DNA of 64,000 bases from Microcoleus sp. FACHB-1515 (lineage in GTDB: Bacteria > Cyanobacteriota > Cyanobacteriia > Elainellales > Elainellaceae), in assembly GCF_014696105.1 (NCBI RefSeq), contig NZ_JACJPO010000036.1, positions 1 through 64,000 on the forward strand, given 5' to 3'. Each line of letters opens with the position of its first letter. Within the stretch, counting starts at the first letter, position 1. Below the pieces are notes generated by a model that saw only the letters and a list, made by a program, of their open reading frames with translations, was not told the DNA's origin and searched no databases. A program made the position numbers and the translations under genes. Shown here piece by piece: positions 9,638 to 18,885 of this stretch.

Positions 9638-10585
9638 ATGACGAAATTTCGCAGGCTCGAAGACGCACAAACTGCCATTTTGCAAATCCAAGCTGATCCG
9701 GGTGCGAATCTGGAGACGTTGCGCTGTGTTTTAGACAGCAAGCATCCGGTCGCGATCGCGCAGGCTGCCAAGCTGATTGCATCTGCCGAACTCGTCGAAC
9801 TGCAACGTGATTTGGCCGAGTCGTTCGATCGACTGTTTACGAAATCGAGCGATCCGGGCTGCATCGGCAAGCAGGCGATCGCAGATGCGCTGTATCGCTT
9901 GGAATTTGACGAGGCCGAATTGTTTTTGCGTGGCATTCAGCATGTGCAAATGGAACCCGTTTGGGGCGGACAGGTGGATAGTGCCCCGAAGCTGCGCGGC
10001 GTTTGCGCGTTGGGCTTGGTGCGGATGAATTATCCCGACGTGCTAAACGAACTTGCGGATCTGCTGGCTGATCCGGAGCCAGAAGCTCGAATTGGAGCGG
10101 CTCGCGCCGTTGCCTACAGCGATCGACCCGAAGGCGTTGCCCTCTTGCGATTGCGTATCCGCTTGGGAGACGATGCGGCTGTGATGGCCGAATACTTCGA
10201 TGCGCTGTTGAAGTTAGCTTTCGACGGAGCGATCGTTCTCGTCAGTTCGTTTCTTTCCGGCTCTGAAGCGCTTCAGGAAGCGGCAGCTTTATCCCTGGGC
10301 AGTTCGCGATCGATCGCCGCCCTCCCGCCGCTAAAAACCTGGTGGCAGCAGTGCCGCACGAGTGAACTTCGGCAAACGGCGCTGTTGGCGATCGCGATGC
10401 TGCGGCACGATCAGGCGATCGACTTTCTGGTTGACCAGATTGCCGCTGGAATTTCGCGCGACGCGAAGGAAGCGATCGCCGCGCTGCGTATCTACCAGCA
10501 GGATCTCGCCCTGTGGAAGCGAGTTGAGCAAACCGCAGCAGCACGGGGCGATCGCAGTTTGCTCGAAGCGATTCGGACTTCCTAG
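9638..10585 (+). CDS. HEAT-repeat protein (phycobilin lyase/NblB-like superfamily)
   Basis: A 315-residue all-helical protein made of degenerate HEAT repeats of about 30 residues, clearest in the middle (PDVLNELADLLADPEPEARIGAARAV is one unit). In cyanobacteria such proteins include CpcE/CpcF bilin lyases and NblB, which handle phycobilisome pigments. This copy has no phycobiliprotein gene beside it, so a lyase role is only a possibility. Start is ATG 9638; TTG two codons upstream is also open. The stop lies six bases from that of the convergent 10592 gene. Confidence 0.8.
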   Translation: MTKFRRLEDAQTAILQIQADPGANLETLRCVLDSKHPVAIAQAAKLIASAELVELQRDLAESFDRLFTKSSDPGCIGKQAIADALYRLEFDEAELFLRGIQHVQMEPVWGGQVDSAPKLRGVCALGLVRMNYPDVLNELADLLADPEPEARIGAARAVAYSDRPEGVALLRLRIRLGDDAAVMAEYFDALLKLAFDGAIVLVSSFLSGSEALQEAAALSLGSSRSIAALPPLKTWWQQCRTSELRQTALLAIAMLRHDQAIDFLVDQIAAGISRDAKEAIAALRIYQQDLALWKRVEQTAAARGDRSLLEAIRTS

Positions 10586-10591
10586 CTGAAT

Positions 10592-12586
10592 TTAGGGCAG
10601 GGCAGGAATCGGTTTTTCGATCGCTGCTGGCGCAGACTGCACCGGAGCGGGTTCCGGTGGCGCAGGCGGTTCGGGCGCTGGCGCTGGAGCCAGTTCCAGC
10701 GGCGGAAGCGGTTCAGGGCGCGGTGCTTCACGGCCTGGCGCAGGCGGCTCAGGACGCGGGGCAGGTGTTTCACGGCGTGGAGCAGGTGCTTCACGACGCG
10801 GGGCAGACGGTGTTTCGCGACGTGACGATCGCTCCGGCGGGCTGACGCTGCTTGCATCTGGCGAGCTAGAACGACGCGGTGGACGAACGGTTGGTTCGAT
10901 CGCGGACGAGTCGATCGCAGTTGGCGACTCGATCGCATCGACGCGATTGGCAGGCGCAACCGACGATCGCTGACGTTCCGGCCGTCGTTGGGCTGCGGCT
11001 TCGCGCTCGCGAATCGCACGAAGGCGAGCGCGTTCTCTAGCGCGAATTTGACCCTGCCAGTCGCTAATTGCCGCTCTTGCTGCTCCAAACAGCGCTCGAT
11101 CGCTGCTAATTTGTCCAGCGATTTGAATGGCTTGATTGAGATTGCCGGATTGAGCGATTGCTCTAGCGCGATCGAGCGTCGGCTGGTCTTCGATCGTTTG
11201 AATACGCAGCGTCCAAGCGTGAATCAAGCTTTGAGCTTCAAGCCGCAGGGCACGTCCGGGCGCAACTTGGCGAGCTTGGGCGATCGCCTGCTGCAAGGCG
11301 GGAATCGTATTTGGCTCAGCTAGCGTTTTGGCCTTGACAAGCAGCGGGCGATCTTCCTGCCGCTGAATTTCGCGACTCCACTGGGCAATCAGGCTTTGAG
11401 CTTGCACACGGCGGGGGCGATCGGGCGAAATTTGAGCCGCCTGCTCGATCGCGGCTGCTAATGCGACGCGGTGTCCCAGGCTAGCGGTGGCCTGTGCAAA
11501 CTGGATCTGCTGCAAATCTTCGAGATACGCCTGCCAAATCTTGAGGCTGGCCTGCGCCTGTGGGTAAAAGCGGCTGTCTGACTTGACTTGACGCGCCGCA
11601 GCAACCGCTTCCGCCAATTTTGCCAGCGCGATCGGCGAGGTTTTCCAGCCGGATGTGCCGCGAATTGCCAGCTTGCGTGCCTGAGCCAGATTGTGCAAAT
11701 TTTGCGCGTCAGTGGCAAGATTGGCATTGACTTCAACTGCTTTCGCAGTAGCGATCGCGCCGTCAAGCTGGCCTTGCTGCCACTGGGAAATGCCGTGCTT
11801 GAGCAGGCGATCGCCCCACTGATTAAGATTGGCTTGCGCTTCTGCCCAGGCAAACGTATTGCGGTTCATCGGTGCGAGCAGCGCGATCGCTTCGGCCAGC
11901 TTGTTCGGCTGGTTGACCCGCGCAATCTGTCTAGCTTGGGCAAGCATCTGTCGCGACTGCCGCTCGCGAAGCATCTGCTGACTCAGCGATCGCGCCTGCA
12001 CGTTCCAGTATTCCATCTTCAGATCGTTGAGGGCAGCAATCCGCTCTGTTGCGCGATCCCACTGCTGCGTCCGCATTGCCGTTCGCGCCTGAGCGACAAT
12101 CGCTTCTCCCTGCTTCCAGTGCTGCTGCCAGCCTGCGATCGCCGACTGTGCGCGATTGTAAACAGGACTCGACGGTGGAATCCGCTGCGCCAGCTCGATG
12201 GCACCGTCCATATCGCTGTGTTCAAGTTTGCGCCATGCTTGCCGCAAGACGGCTTCTGACCACTCACCCAGCCAGCGCTGCGCCTCGGCATAAAGCGGAC
12301 GATCGGGCGTCCAGTCTTTGAGCGTGTCGATTCCAGCCAAAAGCTGCGGCAATTCGCCGGACTCCGCAGCGGCCTGAGCGCAGTAGAGCCGATCGCGATC
12401 GGTGGAAATTTGCGAAATTTGATTGCATTCTGGCAGCGGCGGCAAAACCGTCAGCCACCAAAATGCGGCAGCCGCGATCGTGCTGATTGCGCCACAAATG
12501 CTGAGGCCGATCATCCACCAGCGCCAACGGCTAATCGGCTCGCTATGCTGACCTGAAACTGAATTTTGATTGAATCCTTCTACCAT
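10592..12586 (-). CDS. membrane-anchored helical-repeat protein with Pro/Arg/Glu-rich tail
   Basis: A 664-residue protein. A short cytoplasmic N-terminus is followed by one membrane helix at about 24-48. The next 500 residues are a tandem series of about 35-45-residue helical repeats, with Trp, Ala and Gln recurring at the same places (LYAEAQRWLGEWS, VYNRAQSAIAGWQQ, FYPQAQASLKIWQ, LRLEAQSLIHAWT). The last 110 residues are low complexity, rich in Pro, Arg, Glu and Ser, and probably disordered. I have seen cyanobacterial proteins of this type annotated as chromosome segregation ATPases, but no ATPase motif is visible. The look is of a scaffold outside the membrane. Confidence 0.75.
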   Translation of the reverse strand: MVEGFNQNSVSGQHSEPISRWRWWMIGLSICGAISTIAAAAFWWLTVLPPLPECNQISQISTDRDRLYCAQAAAESGELPQLLAGIDTLKDWTPDRPLYAEAQRWLGEWSEAVLRQAWRKLEHSDMDGAIELAQRIPPSSPVYNRAQSAIAGWQQHWKQGEAIVAQARTAMRTQQWDRATERIAALNDLKMEYWNVQARSLSQQMLRERQSRQMLAQARQIARVNQPNKLAEAIALLAPMNRNTFAWAEAQANLNQWGDRLLKHGISQWQQGQLDGAIATAKAVEVNANLATDAQNLHNLAQARKLAIRGTSGWKTSPIALAKLAEAVAAARQVKSDSRFYPQAQASLKIWQAYLEDLQQIQFAQATASLGHRVALAAAIEQAAQISPDRPRRVQAQSLIAQWSREIQRQEDRPLLVKAKTLAEPNTIPALQQAIAQARQVAPGRALRLEAQSLIHAWTLRIQTIEDQPTLDRARAIAQSGNLNQAIQIAGQISSDRALFGAARAAISDWQGQIRARERARLRAIREREAAAQRRPERQRSSVAPANRVDAIESPTAIDSSAIEPTVRPPRRSSSPDASSVSPPERSSRRETPSAPRREAPAPRRETPAPRPEPPAPGREAPRPEPLPPLELAPAPAPEPPAPPEPAPVQSAPAAIEKPIPALP

Positions 12587-12922
12587 CTTGACTCCTGCCC
12601 CACACCTACACGGTTCCGCACACTTTTAGGTAATCGGACTGAAATGCCAGCGAATGATAGAGTTTACCCGCGATCGACTACCCAGCGGCGAAATCGCAGT
12701 CCTTAGCATATTATTTATCCAGATTTCAATTTTGGCGTTCGATTCGATACAAGAATTTTAGATTTGTCGTGCTTTTTGTGAGGATTGAAGCTGTTCGATC
12801 GAGTCAATCCTCGATTGAACAGGGCAGCAGTTGGGAAAGCTCTATCCTCAAAAACAGTTTTTTAAGCAGTCCTGCCGTACAATAAAAATTAAGCATTCTA
12901 AGTAATTTACCTGGCTTCGGTC
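12587..12922. other. divergent intergenic region upstream of marR
   Basis: A 336-bp gap. TACAAT at 12878-12883 is a plausible -10 box for the MarR gene, about 40 bases before its start, without a convincing -35. The AT-rich stretch around 12880-12910 is where an autoregulatory MarR site would be expected, but I see no clean palindrome. No RNA gene recognised. Confidence 0.4.
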
Positions 12923-13378
12923 TTGGTTAACCAGCAGCGACTTCAACCTTGGCAAACCGTGATCGCGCCGTACAGCATGGGCTATCGCCAAAAACTGCTG
13001 TCGCAACTGCTTGAGCGCCGTTTGCAAGAAAAGCTAGAACCGCATGGCCTGACGCCGTTTCACTGGTTAGTGTTGTGCTGCCTGTGGGAAGAAGACGGCT
13101 TGGCAACATCGAGCATCGGCGAAAAGCTGTGTCAGGTCGGCGGCACACTGACAGGCGTACTCGATCGCATGGAAGAACGTGGACTGATCGAACGCCAGCG
13201 CGATTTGCAAGACCGTCGCATTTGGCGCATTTGGCTGACCGAGGCCGGAAAGCAGCTTGAAACGATTTTGCCTCCAATCGTCACTGAACTGCGCGAGCAA
13301 GCACTCGAAGGCATCAGCAACGCTGAACGTCAACGCCTTTCTGCCCTGCTCGATTTAATCATTGCCAACCTCAACTAG
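12923..13378 (+). CDS. MarR-family transcriptional regulator
   Basis: A winged-helix repressor of up to 151 residues. The N-terminal dimerisation helix is followed by the recognition region (TSSIGEKLCQVGGTLTGVLD), the wing with the typical DRMEERGLIERQRDLQDRR, and long C-terminal helices. MarR proteins of the EmrR type are released from DNA by phenols, quinones or drugs. The frame opens at TTG 12923 with no good Shine-Dalgarno; ATG 12977 is an alternative. It lies directly upstream of the remnant of an emrA-emrB efflux operon, its likely original target. Confidence 0.9.
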   Translation: MVNQQRLQPWQTVIAPYSMGYRQKLLSQLLERRLQEKLEPHGLTPFHWLVLCCLWEEDGLATSSIGEKLCQVGGTLTGVLDRMEERGLIERQRDLQDRRIWRIWLTEAGKQLETILPPIVTELREQALEGISNAERQRLSALLDLIIANLN

Positions 13379-13423
13379 CTAAAAAATATTCTCTTCACTC
13401 AATTAACTTATTACGCATCCTCA

Positions 13424-14047
13424 ATAAACGCATCTGAACCATTTTCCTGCTCTATCGCTTTCACTCACACTTCAACCAACGCTCAAAATAACGGTCGCGT
13501 CGTTGCATATGCCGAATTCGATCGCGCTGACACCAGCATTGAACCTGGCGAACCCGCGATCGAACCGTCCGACGAACATCTGCCAGAAGAAAAGCCGAGC
13601 ATCGCCGTCCGCCCAAAGCCGCGATCCTCTCTGTCTTGGGCATCGGGGCGATCGCTCGCCAGCAGCTAGACACAGCCAGAGCCGCCCGCGACGTGGCGAT
13701 CGCCCAGCGCAACGCTGCCCAGCAAGGCGTTGCAACCGCACAAGCAGGCGGTGATGCAAACGGTAGTCAGCCGCACCCAATATCAAGCGGCAACCGCAGC
13801 GATCGCCCAAGCCCAAGCAAACCTGCAAGAAGCCCAACTGCAACTGTCCTACACCAACATCACCGCTCCTGAATCCGGCCATATCGGGCGCAAAACCGTC
13901 GAAGTCGGCCAGCAAGTCACCGCCGGACAACCTGTGATGGCGTTTAACCACTGCTTCTACTTCATTGGGATTGCCTTGTTGCTAAGTGGAATTGCCTGCA
14001 TTTTTCTAAAGAAAATGCCAGCGGGTGCAGGCGGCGCGGCGCATTGA
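13424..14047 (+). pseudogene. decayed emrA-emrB multidrug efflux remnant
   Basis: Three pieces of an EmrA/HlyD-type membrane fusion protein can be read across shifting frames. Frame 2 to about 13615 gives an EmrA-like N-terminus (RVVAYAEFDRADTS, ending RPKPR). Frame 1 then gives the membrane helix (KAAILSVLGIGAIA), joined directly to the coiled coil (RQQLDTARAARDVAIAQRN). Frame 2 resumes near 13745 with the rest of the hairpin and the lipoyl half (YTNITAPESGHIGRKTVEVG). At about 13940 the frame runs into what looks like the C-terminal helix of the EmrB transporter (FYFIGIALLLSGIACIFLKK). Frame 2 is broken by TAG at 13667. A functional pair would need about 3 kb, so large internal deletions have occurred. 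Confidence 0.85.
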
Positions 14048-14051
14048 GCGA

Positions 14052-15014
14052 TTAGAAGCGATCGCGATCGTGCGGCTGATTGAGATCAAAAATCGGACCT
14101 TTTGGAACAATGCGAGACGGATTCACATTGGGATGGCTTTTGTAATAGTGCTGCTTGATGTGATCGAGATTGCAAGTTTCTGAAACACCCGGATGCTGAT
14201 AAAGATCGCGCAAAAAGCCCCACAGATTCGGATAGTCCCAAATGTGGCGCAAATTGCACTTGAAATGCACATAATACACCGAGTCAAATCGCAGCAGTGT
14301 CGTGAACATACAGATGTCCGCTTCGGTGAGAACATTGCCACACAAATAGCGCTGATTTGCTAACACTTGATCCCAATGATCGAGCGCTGCAAACAGCTCG
14401 GTTACGGCTTGATCGTAGGCATCTTGCTTTGTAGCAAATCCGGCGCGATACACACCGTTGTTGATTGGCTGATAGATCGCTTCGATCGCTTCATCAATTT
14501 GTTCGCGCAATGCTTCCGGGTAGAGGTCAGCTTTTTGCGTAGCGATGGCTTCAAACTGCGTGTCAAACATGCGAATGATCTCACGCGATTCATTGTTGAC
14601 GATCGTTTCCGTTTGCTTGTCCCACAGCACAGGAACCGTAACGCGCCCGCTGTAGTGCGGATCAACTTTGGTGTAGACCTGCCAAAGATATTGCGTGTGG
14701 TTGACTGTGTCGGGAATTGCGCCCGGAGCAGTAGAAAATTCCCAGCTATTTTCCCCAATCACCGGATCGGTAATTGACAGAGAAATTGCGTCATTTAAGC
14801 CTTTGAGCGATCGCATTATCAGCGTTCGATGTGCCCAAGGACAAGCGAGGCAAACATACAGATGATAGCGTCCGGCTTCAGCTTTGTAGTCGCTCGATCC
14901 ATCGGCAGTAATTTGATTGCGAAATGTGGTTGAAGGTCGAACAAAATTGCCTTTTTCGTCTTCCTGTTCGCGCTCAGAAATCCACTTTCCGTCTTTTAAA
15001 ACACCGAGTCCCAT
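14052..15014 (-). CDS. glutathionyl-hydroquinone reductase (Xi-class GST, YqjG/ECM4 type)
   Basis: A 320-residue glutathione transferase of the Xi class, which removes glutathione from glutathionyl-hydroquinones. The catalytic Cys is in LACPWAHRTLI in the thioredoxin-like domain. The family stretches GRVTVPVLWD and ESREIIRMFD follow, then the helical C-terminal domain with RYLCGNVLTEADICMF and FKCNLRHIWDYPNL. It starts at ATG 15014. It converges on the emrAB remnant and the MarR gene. Quinone stress is a shared theme of these three, though common control is inference. Confidence 0.93.
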   Translation of the reverse strand: MGLGVLKDGKWISEREQEDEKGNFVRPSTTFRNQITADGSSDYKAEAGRYHLYVCLACPWAHRTLIMRSLKGLNDAISLSITDPVIGENSWEFSTAPGAIPDTVNHTQYLWQVYTKVDPHYSGRVTVPVLWDKQTETIVNNESREIIRMFDTQFEAIATQKADLYPEALREQIDEAIEAIYQPINNGVYRAGFATKQDAYDQAVTELFAALDHWDQVLANQRYLCGNVLTEADICMFTTLLRFDSVYYVHFKCNLRHIWDYPNLWGFLRDLYQHPGVSETCNLDHIKQHYYKSHPNVNPSRIVPKGPIFDLNQPHDRDRF

Positions 15015-15025
15015 GATGCATTTCC

Positions 15026-16999
15026 TTAATTTTGGTTAGAAGATTGTATTGAAGCGGTTTTAGTTCGTTGGCGATCGGGCTGGACAAAATCAGGATCGAG
15101 CGGACTGGAAACTGCCTTGCGCCCATTGCGATCGCCATTCAAAGATTCACCTGCCGAAGTTGCCAATGGCAGCAGAACCGTAAACGTTGTGCCCTTGCCA
15201 AGCCCTGCGCTGTGAGCTTGAATTGTGCCGCCGTGCTGCTCAACAATGTAACGAACGATCGCCATTCCCAATCCCAAACCGCCATACGCACGAGTCAGCG
15301 AGCCATCGGCCTGTCGAAATCGATCGAACACATGCGGCAGAAATTCCGGCGCAATGCCTTCACCCGTGTCTGAAACGGTGATGCGGGCAAAGGCCGCAGG
15401 AACAGCATCCTCTGCTGCCTCCAATCGCACTTCGATCTTGCCTCCCGCAGGCGTGAACTTAATCGCGTTGGACAGCAAATGCCACATCAGCTTTTGAATC
15501 GATGCGATATCTGCGATCGCTTGATGTTCGAGCGGATCAAGCTGCCAGGTAAGCTGCAAATTTTTGGTGAGGGCAGCGGGTTGAACCAGCGCGATCGCCG
15601 CAGCGATCGGACAGCTTAGATTCACAGGACGCGGATTGAGCTTGAGTTTGCCTGTGATGATTTGCGAAACATCAAGCAGATCTTCGATCAGTTGCGTGAG
15701 CTGTTTGGTGTTGCGATCGATCGCGTCGATCGCCCGATTCGCGGTTGTCGAATTCGATCGGCGTGCCTGCAACAGTTGAATGCAGCCTAAGACCACATTA
15801 AGCGGCGTTCGCAGTTCGTGCGACAGCGTGGCGAGAAATTCGTCTTTGAGGCGGTTGGCGGCTTCGGCTTCTTGACGAGCGCTTTGTTCCTGCTGTAAAG
15901 CTAGCTTGAGGTGTTCGGCAGTTTGGCGGCGGTGCGTGACGTTGCGAAAATAAACGGCAACGCCTGCCTCGGACGGATAAACGCGAACCGAAAACCAAGC
16001 GTCAAACGGCTCGTAGAACGATTCCACTTCCAAGACGCGATTTTCGGCCAGCGCTTGCTCAAGCACAAAGCCGAATGGCGATGCTTTCAGACCCGGAAAA
16101 GCTTCCCACGCGCTGCGACCCAGAAGCTCGTCGGGCGTACAGTGGCCCAGCGTTTGTGCGCCTTTGGTGTTGATGTAGGTGATGCACCAGGCGCGATCGT
16201 AAGCGACGAAGCCATCGGTGATGCTTTCAAGCGTTTTGAAAAGCTGTCCTCGCACCTGTTCGCGATCGATTTGGGCTTGCTGTTCGCGCTCAATGAGCTG
16301 GCGGCGTTCGGCTTCAATGCGCGATCGCTCCGAAATATCCGACACGATCGACATGCAGCTTACAGTTCCCACCGCGTTCACGATCGGAGCCGCCCAAATT
16401 TCAACATCGATCAGATCGCCGCTTTTTCGCAGTCGGCGCGATCGCAAATTTTCCAGCGAATCACCTTGGCGAACGGTGGCGAGGTGTGAAAGAAATTCAT
16501 CGCGCTTTTCGATCGGAATGCTCGGTAAAAATTTGCCAATCACTTCATCGGCTCGCCAGCCAAAAATTTGCTCGGCAGCAGGATTCCAAAGCTGCACCGT
16601 TCCATCAAGCGTGAAAACGGTAATTGCCAGTGGACAAGCTTTCACCAGAGCTTGCAGCGTTTCGTCAAGCGGCGTTGCGGAATCGATCGATCGCTGAGCG
16701 GCTTTGCTCGTCTGCGGATTTGGTACGCAGTGCAATCGCCGACTAAGCCACCACACCAAGCCGCCCTGCACCATCAGCCAGCCCAAATTTTGATTGGCAG
16801 CTTGCGCGATCGCTGCCGAAATCAGCAGCATTCCGCTGAAACTGAGCGCGTGAGGCTTCAAATCCGTCCAGAGCCGCCTTCCAAAAGTCATAGCTGCTTG
16901 TTCAAAAGTAGTGGCGGAAGGTTCGCGATCGGTGGACAGCCTGAGAGCCAAGTTGCCGCAGCGATCGAGATTAAGCCTTGCACCTGGCATTGCTGGCAA
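15026..16999 (-). CDS. PAS-domain sensor histidine kinase
   Basis: A sensor kinase of up to 657 residues. After a short N-terminus there are two hydrophobic segments (about 50-85) and two PAS domains (about 110-235 and 250-360; WNPAAEQIFGW in the first). HisKA follows with the phospho-His in SHELRTP, then HATPase with the N box (LLSNAIKF) and G boxes DTGEGI and GLGLGM. There is no receiver domain and no response regulator next to it, so it is an orphan. The frame opens at 16999, but ATG 16891 (MTFGRRLW) may be the true start. Its 3' end is 11 bp from the start of the downstream glutathione transferase gene, so read-through is likely. Confidence 0.92.
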   Translation of the reverse strand: MPAMPGARLNLDRCGNLALRLSTDREPSATTFEQAAMTFGRRLWTDLKPHALSFSGMLLISAAIAQAANQNLGWLMVQGGLVWWLSRRLHCVPNPQTSKAAQRSIDSATPLDETLQALVKACPLAITVFTLDGTVQLWNPAAEQIFGWRADEVIGKFLPSIPIEKRDEFLSHLATVRQGDSLENLRSRRLRKSGDLIDVEIWAAPIVNAVGTVSCMSIVSDISERSRIEAERRQLIEREQQAQIDREQVRGQLFKTLESITDGFVAYDRAWCITYINTKGAQTLGHCTPDELLGRSAWEAFPGLKASPFGFVLEQALAENRVLEVESFYEPFDAWFSVRVYPSEAGVAVYFRNVTHRRQTAEHLKLALQQEQSARQEAEAANRLKDEFLATLSHELRTPLNVVLGCIQLLQARRSNSTTANRAIDAIDRNTKQLTQLIEDLLDVSQIITGKLKLNPRPVNLSCPIAAAIALVQPAALTKNLQLTWQLDPLEHQAIADIASIQKLMWHLLSNAIKFTPAGGKIEVRLEAAEDAVPAAFARITVSDTGEGIAPEFLPHVFDRFRQADGSLTRAYGGLGLGMAIVRYIVEQHGGTIQAHSAGLGKGTTFTVLLPLATSAGESLNGDRNGRKAVSSPLDPDFVQPDRQRTKTASIQSSNQN

Positions 17000-17370
17000 G
17001 TTAGGGGAAGCATCAGTAAGCTTTAACCGTACTCAGTTGTACCCGAATTAACAGGGTGATTAAATAGCTCTAAAGAATGAATTTGCAGGTTGGAAAAATC
17101 TTTTAGTCGCAGTATTTTGTGCGCCGCAATCTAGCTCAAGTTTTCTGACGAAAACAATTCATCAAACGGCTCACGCTGTTTCTTTCGGCAAAGATCAGCC
17201 GCAACAGAGTCGATCGTCCCCAGCTTAAGCGACCTGCCAAACATCCCCTGGTGGAGTCTTTTGGAACTTGAAAGACCTCGGTACAATAAAGTTACAGCGC
17301 GAGCAAAAAATACCTGGACGGTTTCTTGCTGCACGGTTCCTCGTCGCTGCACTCTGTTCAACCTCAATCT
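17000..17370. other. divergent intergenic region with candidate promoter
   Basis: A 371-bp gap between the histidine kinase and an unrecognised operon. TACAAT at 17282-17287 with TTGGAA at 17261-17266 (15-bp spacer) is a weak promoter candidate for the rightward operon. I find no gene or RNA in it. Confidence 0.35.
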
Positions 17371-18108
17371 ATGAAACCGAACGAAGCTCTGACTTTAGAA
17401 GCTTTTTTAGTCGCGCTGGCGCAGCTTGATACTTCACTGCCCAGCGATTTGCTTTTAGGACTGCGACAAGTTGGCGAAGCGCTGGCGCAGCGAAAGGCAG
17501 AAGCGATCGACACGATCGATACGCTCGTCCGCCGCCACAGCCTCTTGCAGCGACTTTATGAACTCGCCTGCGTCACCATTCAGCATTACTGGTTTGACGA
17601 TCTCAGGCGATTGGCGGCGGTGCCCGGAGCCAACGATGTGCTGGAAGATTTTGCCGCCCAGGTTCTTGCCACTGATGACCCCCAACTGACTGCCCAAGTG
17701 CAAATCGAGCGAGCCGCACAGCGAGAGCAGCCTGCCAATCTGCTCGATCGCATGATGCAGTTGCTCGCCAAAGTTGCCGATGCGATCGACACGCAGACCA
17801 CCGCGCTGTTGCGAGCGCTAGAGCGGCGTCCCTTGACGGTTGAGAACTTGTGCTATGTGCTGCAACTGTCTGCCGATCAGGTGCGGGCACTGGTGCAATA
17901 TCTGCTGAATGCGGGCTATATCGGCTCAACGCGATCGAGCATAATTCGCAAATTGTTTTTGCCTTGGGGCAGGCTGAATCAAGCGGCAACGCTCTCAACG
18001 CAACAGGTAACTTACGATACACCAGACTACTTGACATTGACGGCAAAAGGGCACTTTCATCTGCATCCATTCGTCACAGCAGAAAGGCCGGAAAGTGCTT
18101 CGCCGTGA
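17371..18108 (+). CDS. unrecognised helical protein with winged-helix-like C-terminus
   Basis: A soluble 245-residue protein of unknown family. The first two thirds are amphipathic helices with a possible bundle at about 10-140. At about 150-200 there is a helix-turn-helix-like run: ALLRALERRPLTVENLC, then LSADQVRALVQYLLNAGYI, ending in a basic SSIIRKLF. This resembles the 'switch off by winged helix' part of ArsR or TrmB proteins. ATG 17371 (MKPNEAL) was chosen; a TTG start 15 codons earlier is open. The stop TGA shares its A with the ATG of the next gene, so both must be made together. No function can be named. Confidence 0.7.
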   Translation: MKPNEALTLEAFLVALAQLDTSLPSDLLLGLRQVGEALAQRKAEAIDTIDTLVRRHSLLQRLYELACVTIQHYWFDDLRRLAAVPGANDVLEDFAAQVLATDDPQLTAQVQIERAAQREQPANLLDRMMQLLAKVADAIDTQTTALLRALERRPLTVENLCYVLQLSADQVRALVQYLLNAGYIGSTRSSIIRKLFLPWGRLNQAATLSTQQVTYDTPDYLTLTAKGHFHLHPFVTAERPESASP

Positions 18109-18860
18109 TGATTGCAGTGGGACAAAGCTTCATGAATGCCATCCGCGAAACGTCGCCCAGTTCGATCGAGGCGACGCTTCGAGATTGGCTTCCCTGGATG
18201 ATTGTCGCCTCGGTTCCAGGTGTTTTTAACTTAGCAGTCGCCGTGCGCGAACTCGAAGAGCGCTGTAAGTTTCTGCCATTCTTTGAACCCTACAAAAATC
18301 CGGGCGTGTGGCTGTGGGCGATCGTCCAGTTCACGTTTCCGGCTGCGGTCTTTTGGCTGACCGTGTTTCTACCGGAACGTCCGCCGATTACGCTGAAGCT
18401 TGTCAGTTGGGCGATCGCATTTGGCTTGACGTTCGTGACGCTGCTCAATGCCCGGACGGAAATCGGCTCGCGCACCTATCATTTCAAATCGCTCTATGCC
18501 TACTTCATCGGCATCGCCTACGAAATCATTGCCGACAGTCAGACGCGCCGCGCTGCCGCCTTTTGGACAGACGTTGAAGACGCGCTATCGGCTTCCCCAG
18601 ACTTGAATGAAGGACTCGACTATCTGGAGAATTATTTTGCTAGCGATATTTCGCTGACGGTGCAAGAAGCTGACAGCTATCGCGATCGCCTCGCCCAAGC
18701 CCGCACCAAAACCAGCAAAGATGAACAGGCGAAAGCAACCAAAACCCTGATCAAAGAAGTCCGCCGTCAGGATTTGTCTTATGTGCTGCTGCGCTTTGAA
18801 GGCATCGAGAGCTTGGTAGACAAATATTTTTCTTCGCCGATGCATCGGAAGCGATCGTGA
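18108..18860 (+). CDS. unrecognised membrane protein, second gene of an overlapping pair
   Basis: A protein of 250 residues starting within the stop codon of the previous gene (ATGA-type overlap). It has two clear membrane helices at about 65-90 and 95-115, a shorter hydrophobic stretch at about 25-45, and a cytoplasmic C-terminal half rich in charged helices (DRLAQARTKTSKDEQAKATK). There is no catalytic motif that I recognise. The tight pairing with a soluble winged-helix-like protein suggests a sensor-effector or membrane-tethered regulator unit, but this is inference. Confidence 0.72.
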   Translation: MIAVGQSFMNAIRETSPSSIEATLRDWLPWMIVASVPGVFNLAVAVRELEERCKFLPFFEPYKNPGVWLWAIVQFTFPAAVFWLTVFLPERPPITLKLVSWAIAFGLTFVTLLNARTEIGSRTYHFKSLYAYFIGIAYEIIADSQTRRAAAFWTDVEDALSASPDLNEGLDYLENYFASDISLTVQEADSYRDRLAQARTKTSKDEQAKATKTLIKEVRRQDLSYVLLRFEGIESLVDKYFSSPMHRKRS

Positions 18861-18885
18861 CGAAGTGCGTGACGAAGCGATCGTC

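Noticed and set aside
10657-10845. Long Gly/Ala-rich frame on the + strand opposite the Pro-rich end of the anchored repeat protein
   Set aside because: It is the mirror of the low-complexity tail of the leftward gene and has no ribosome-binding site.
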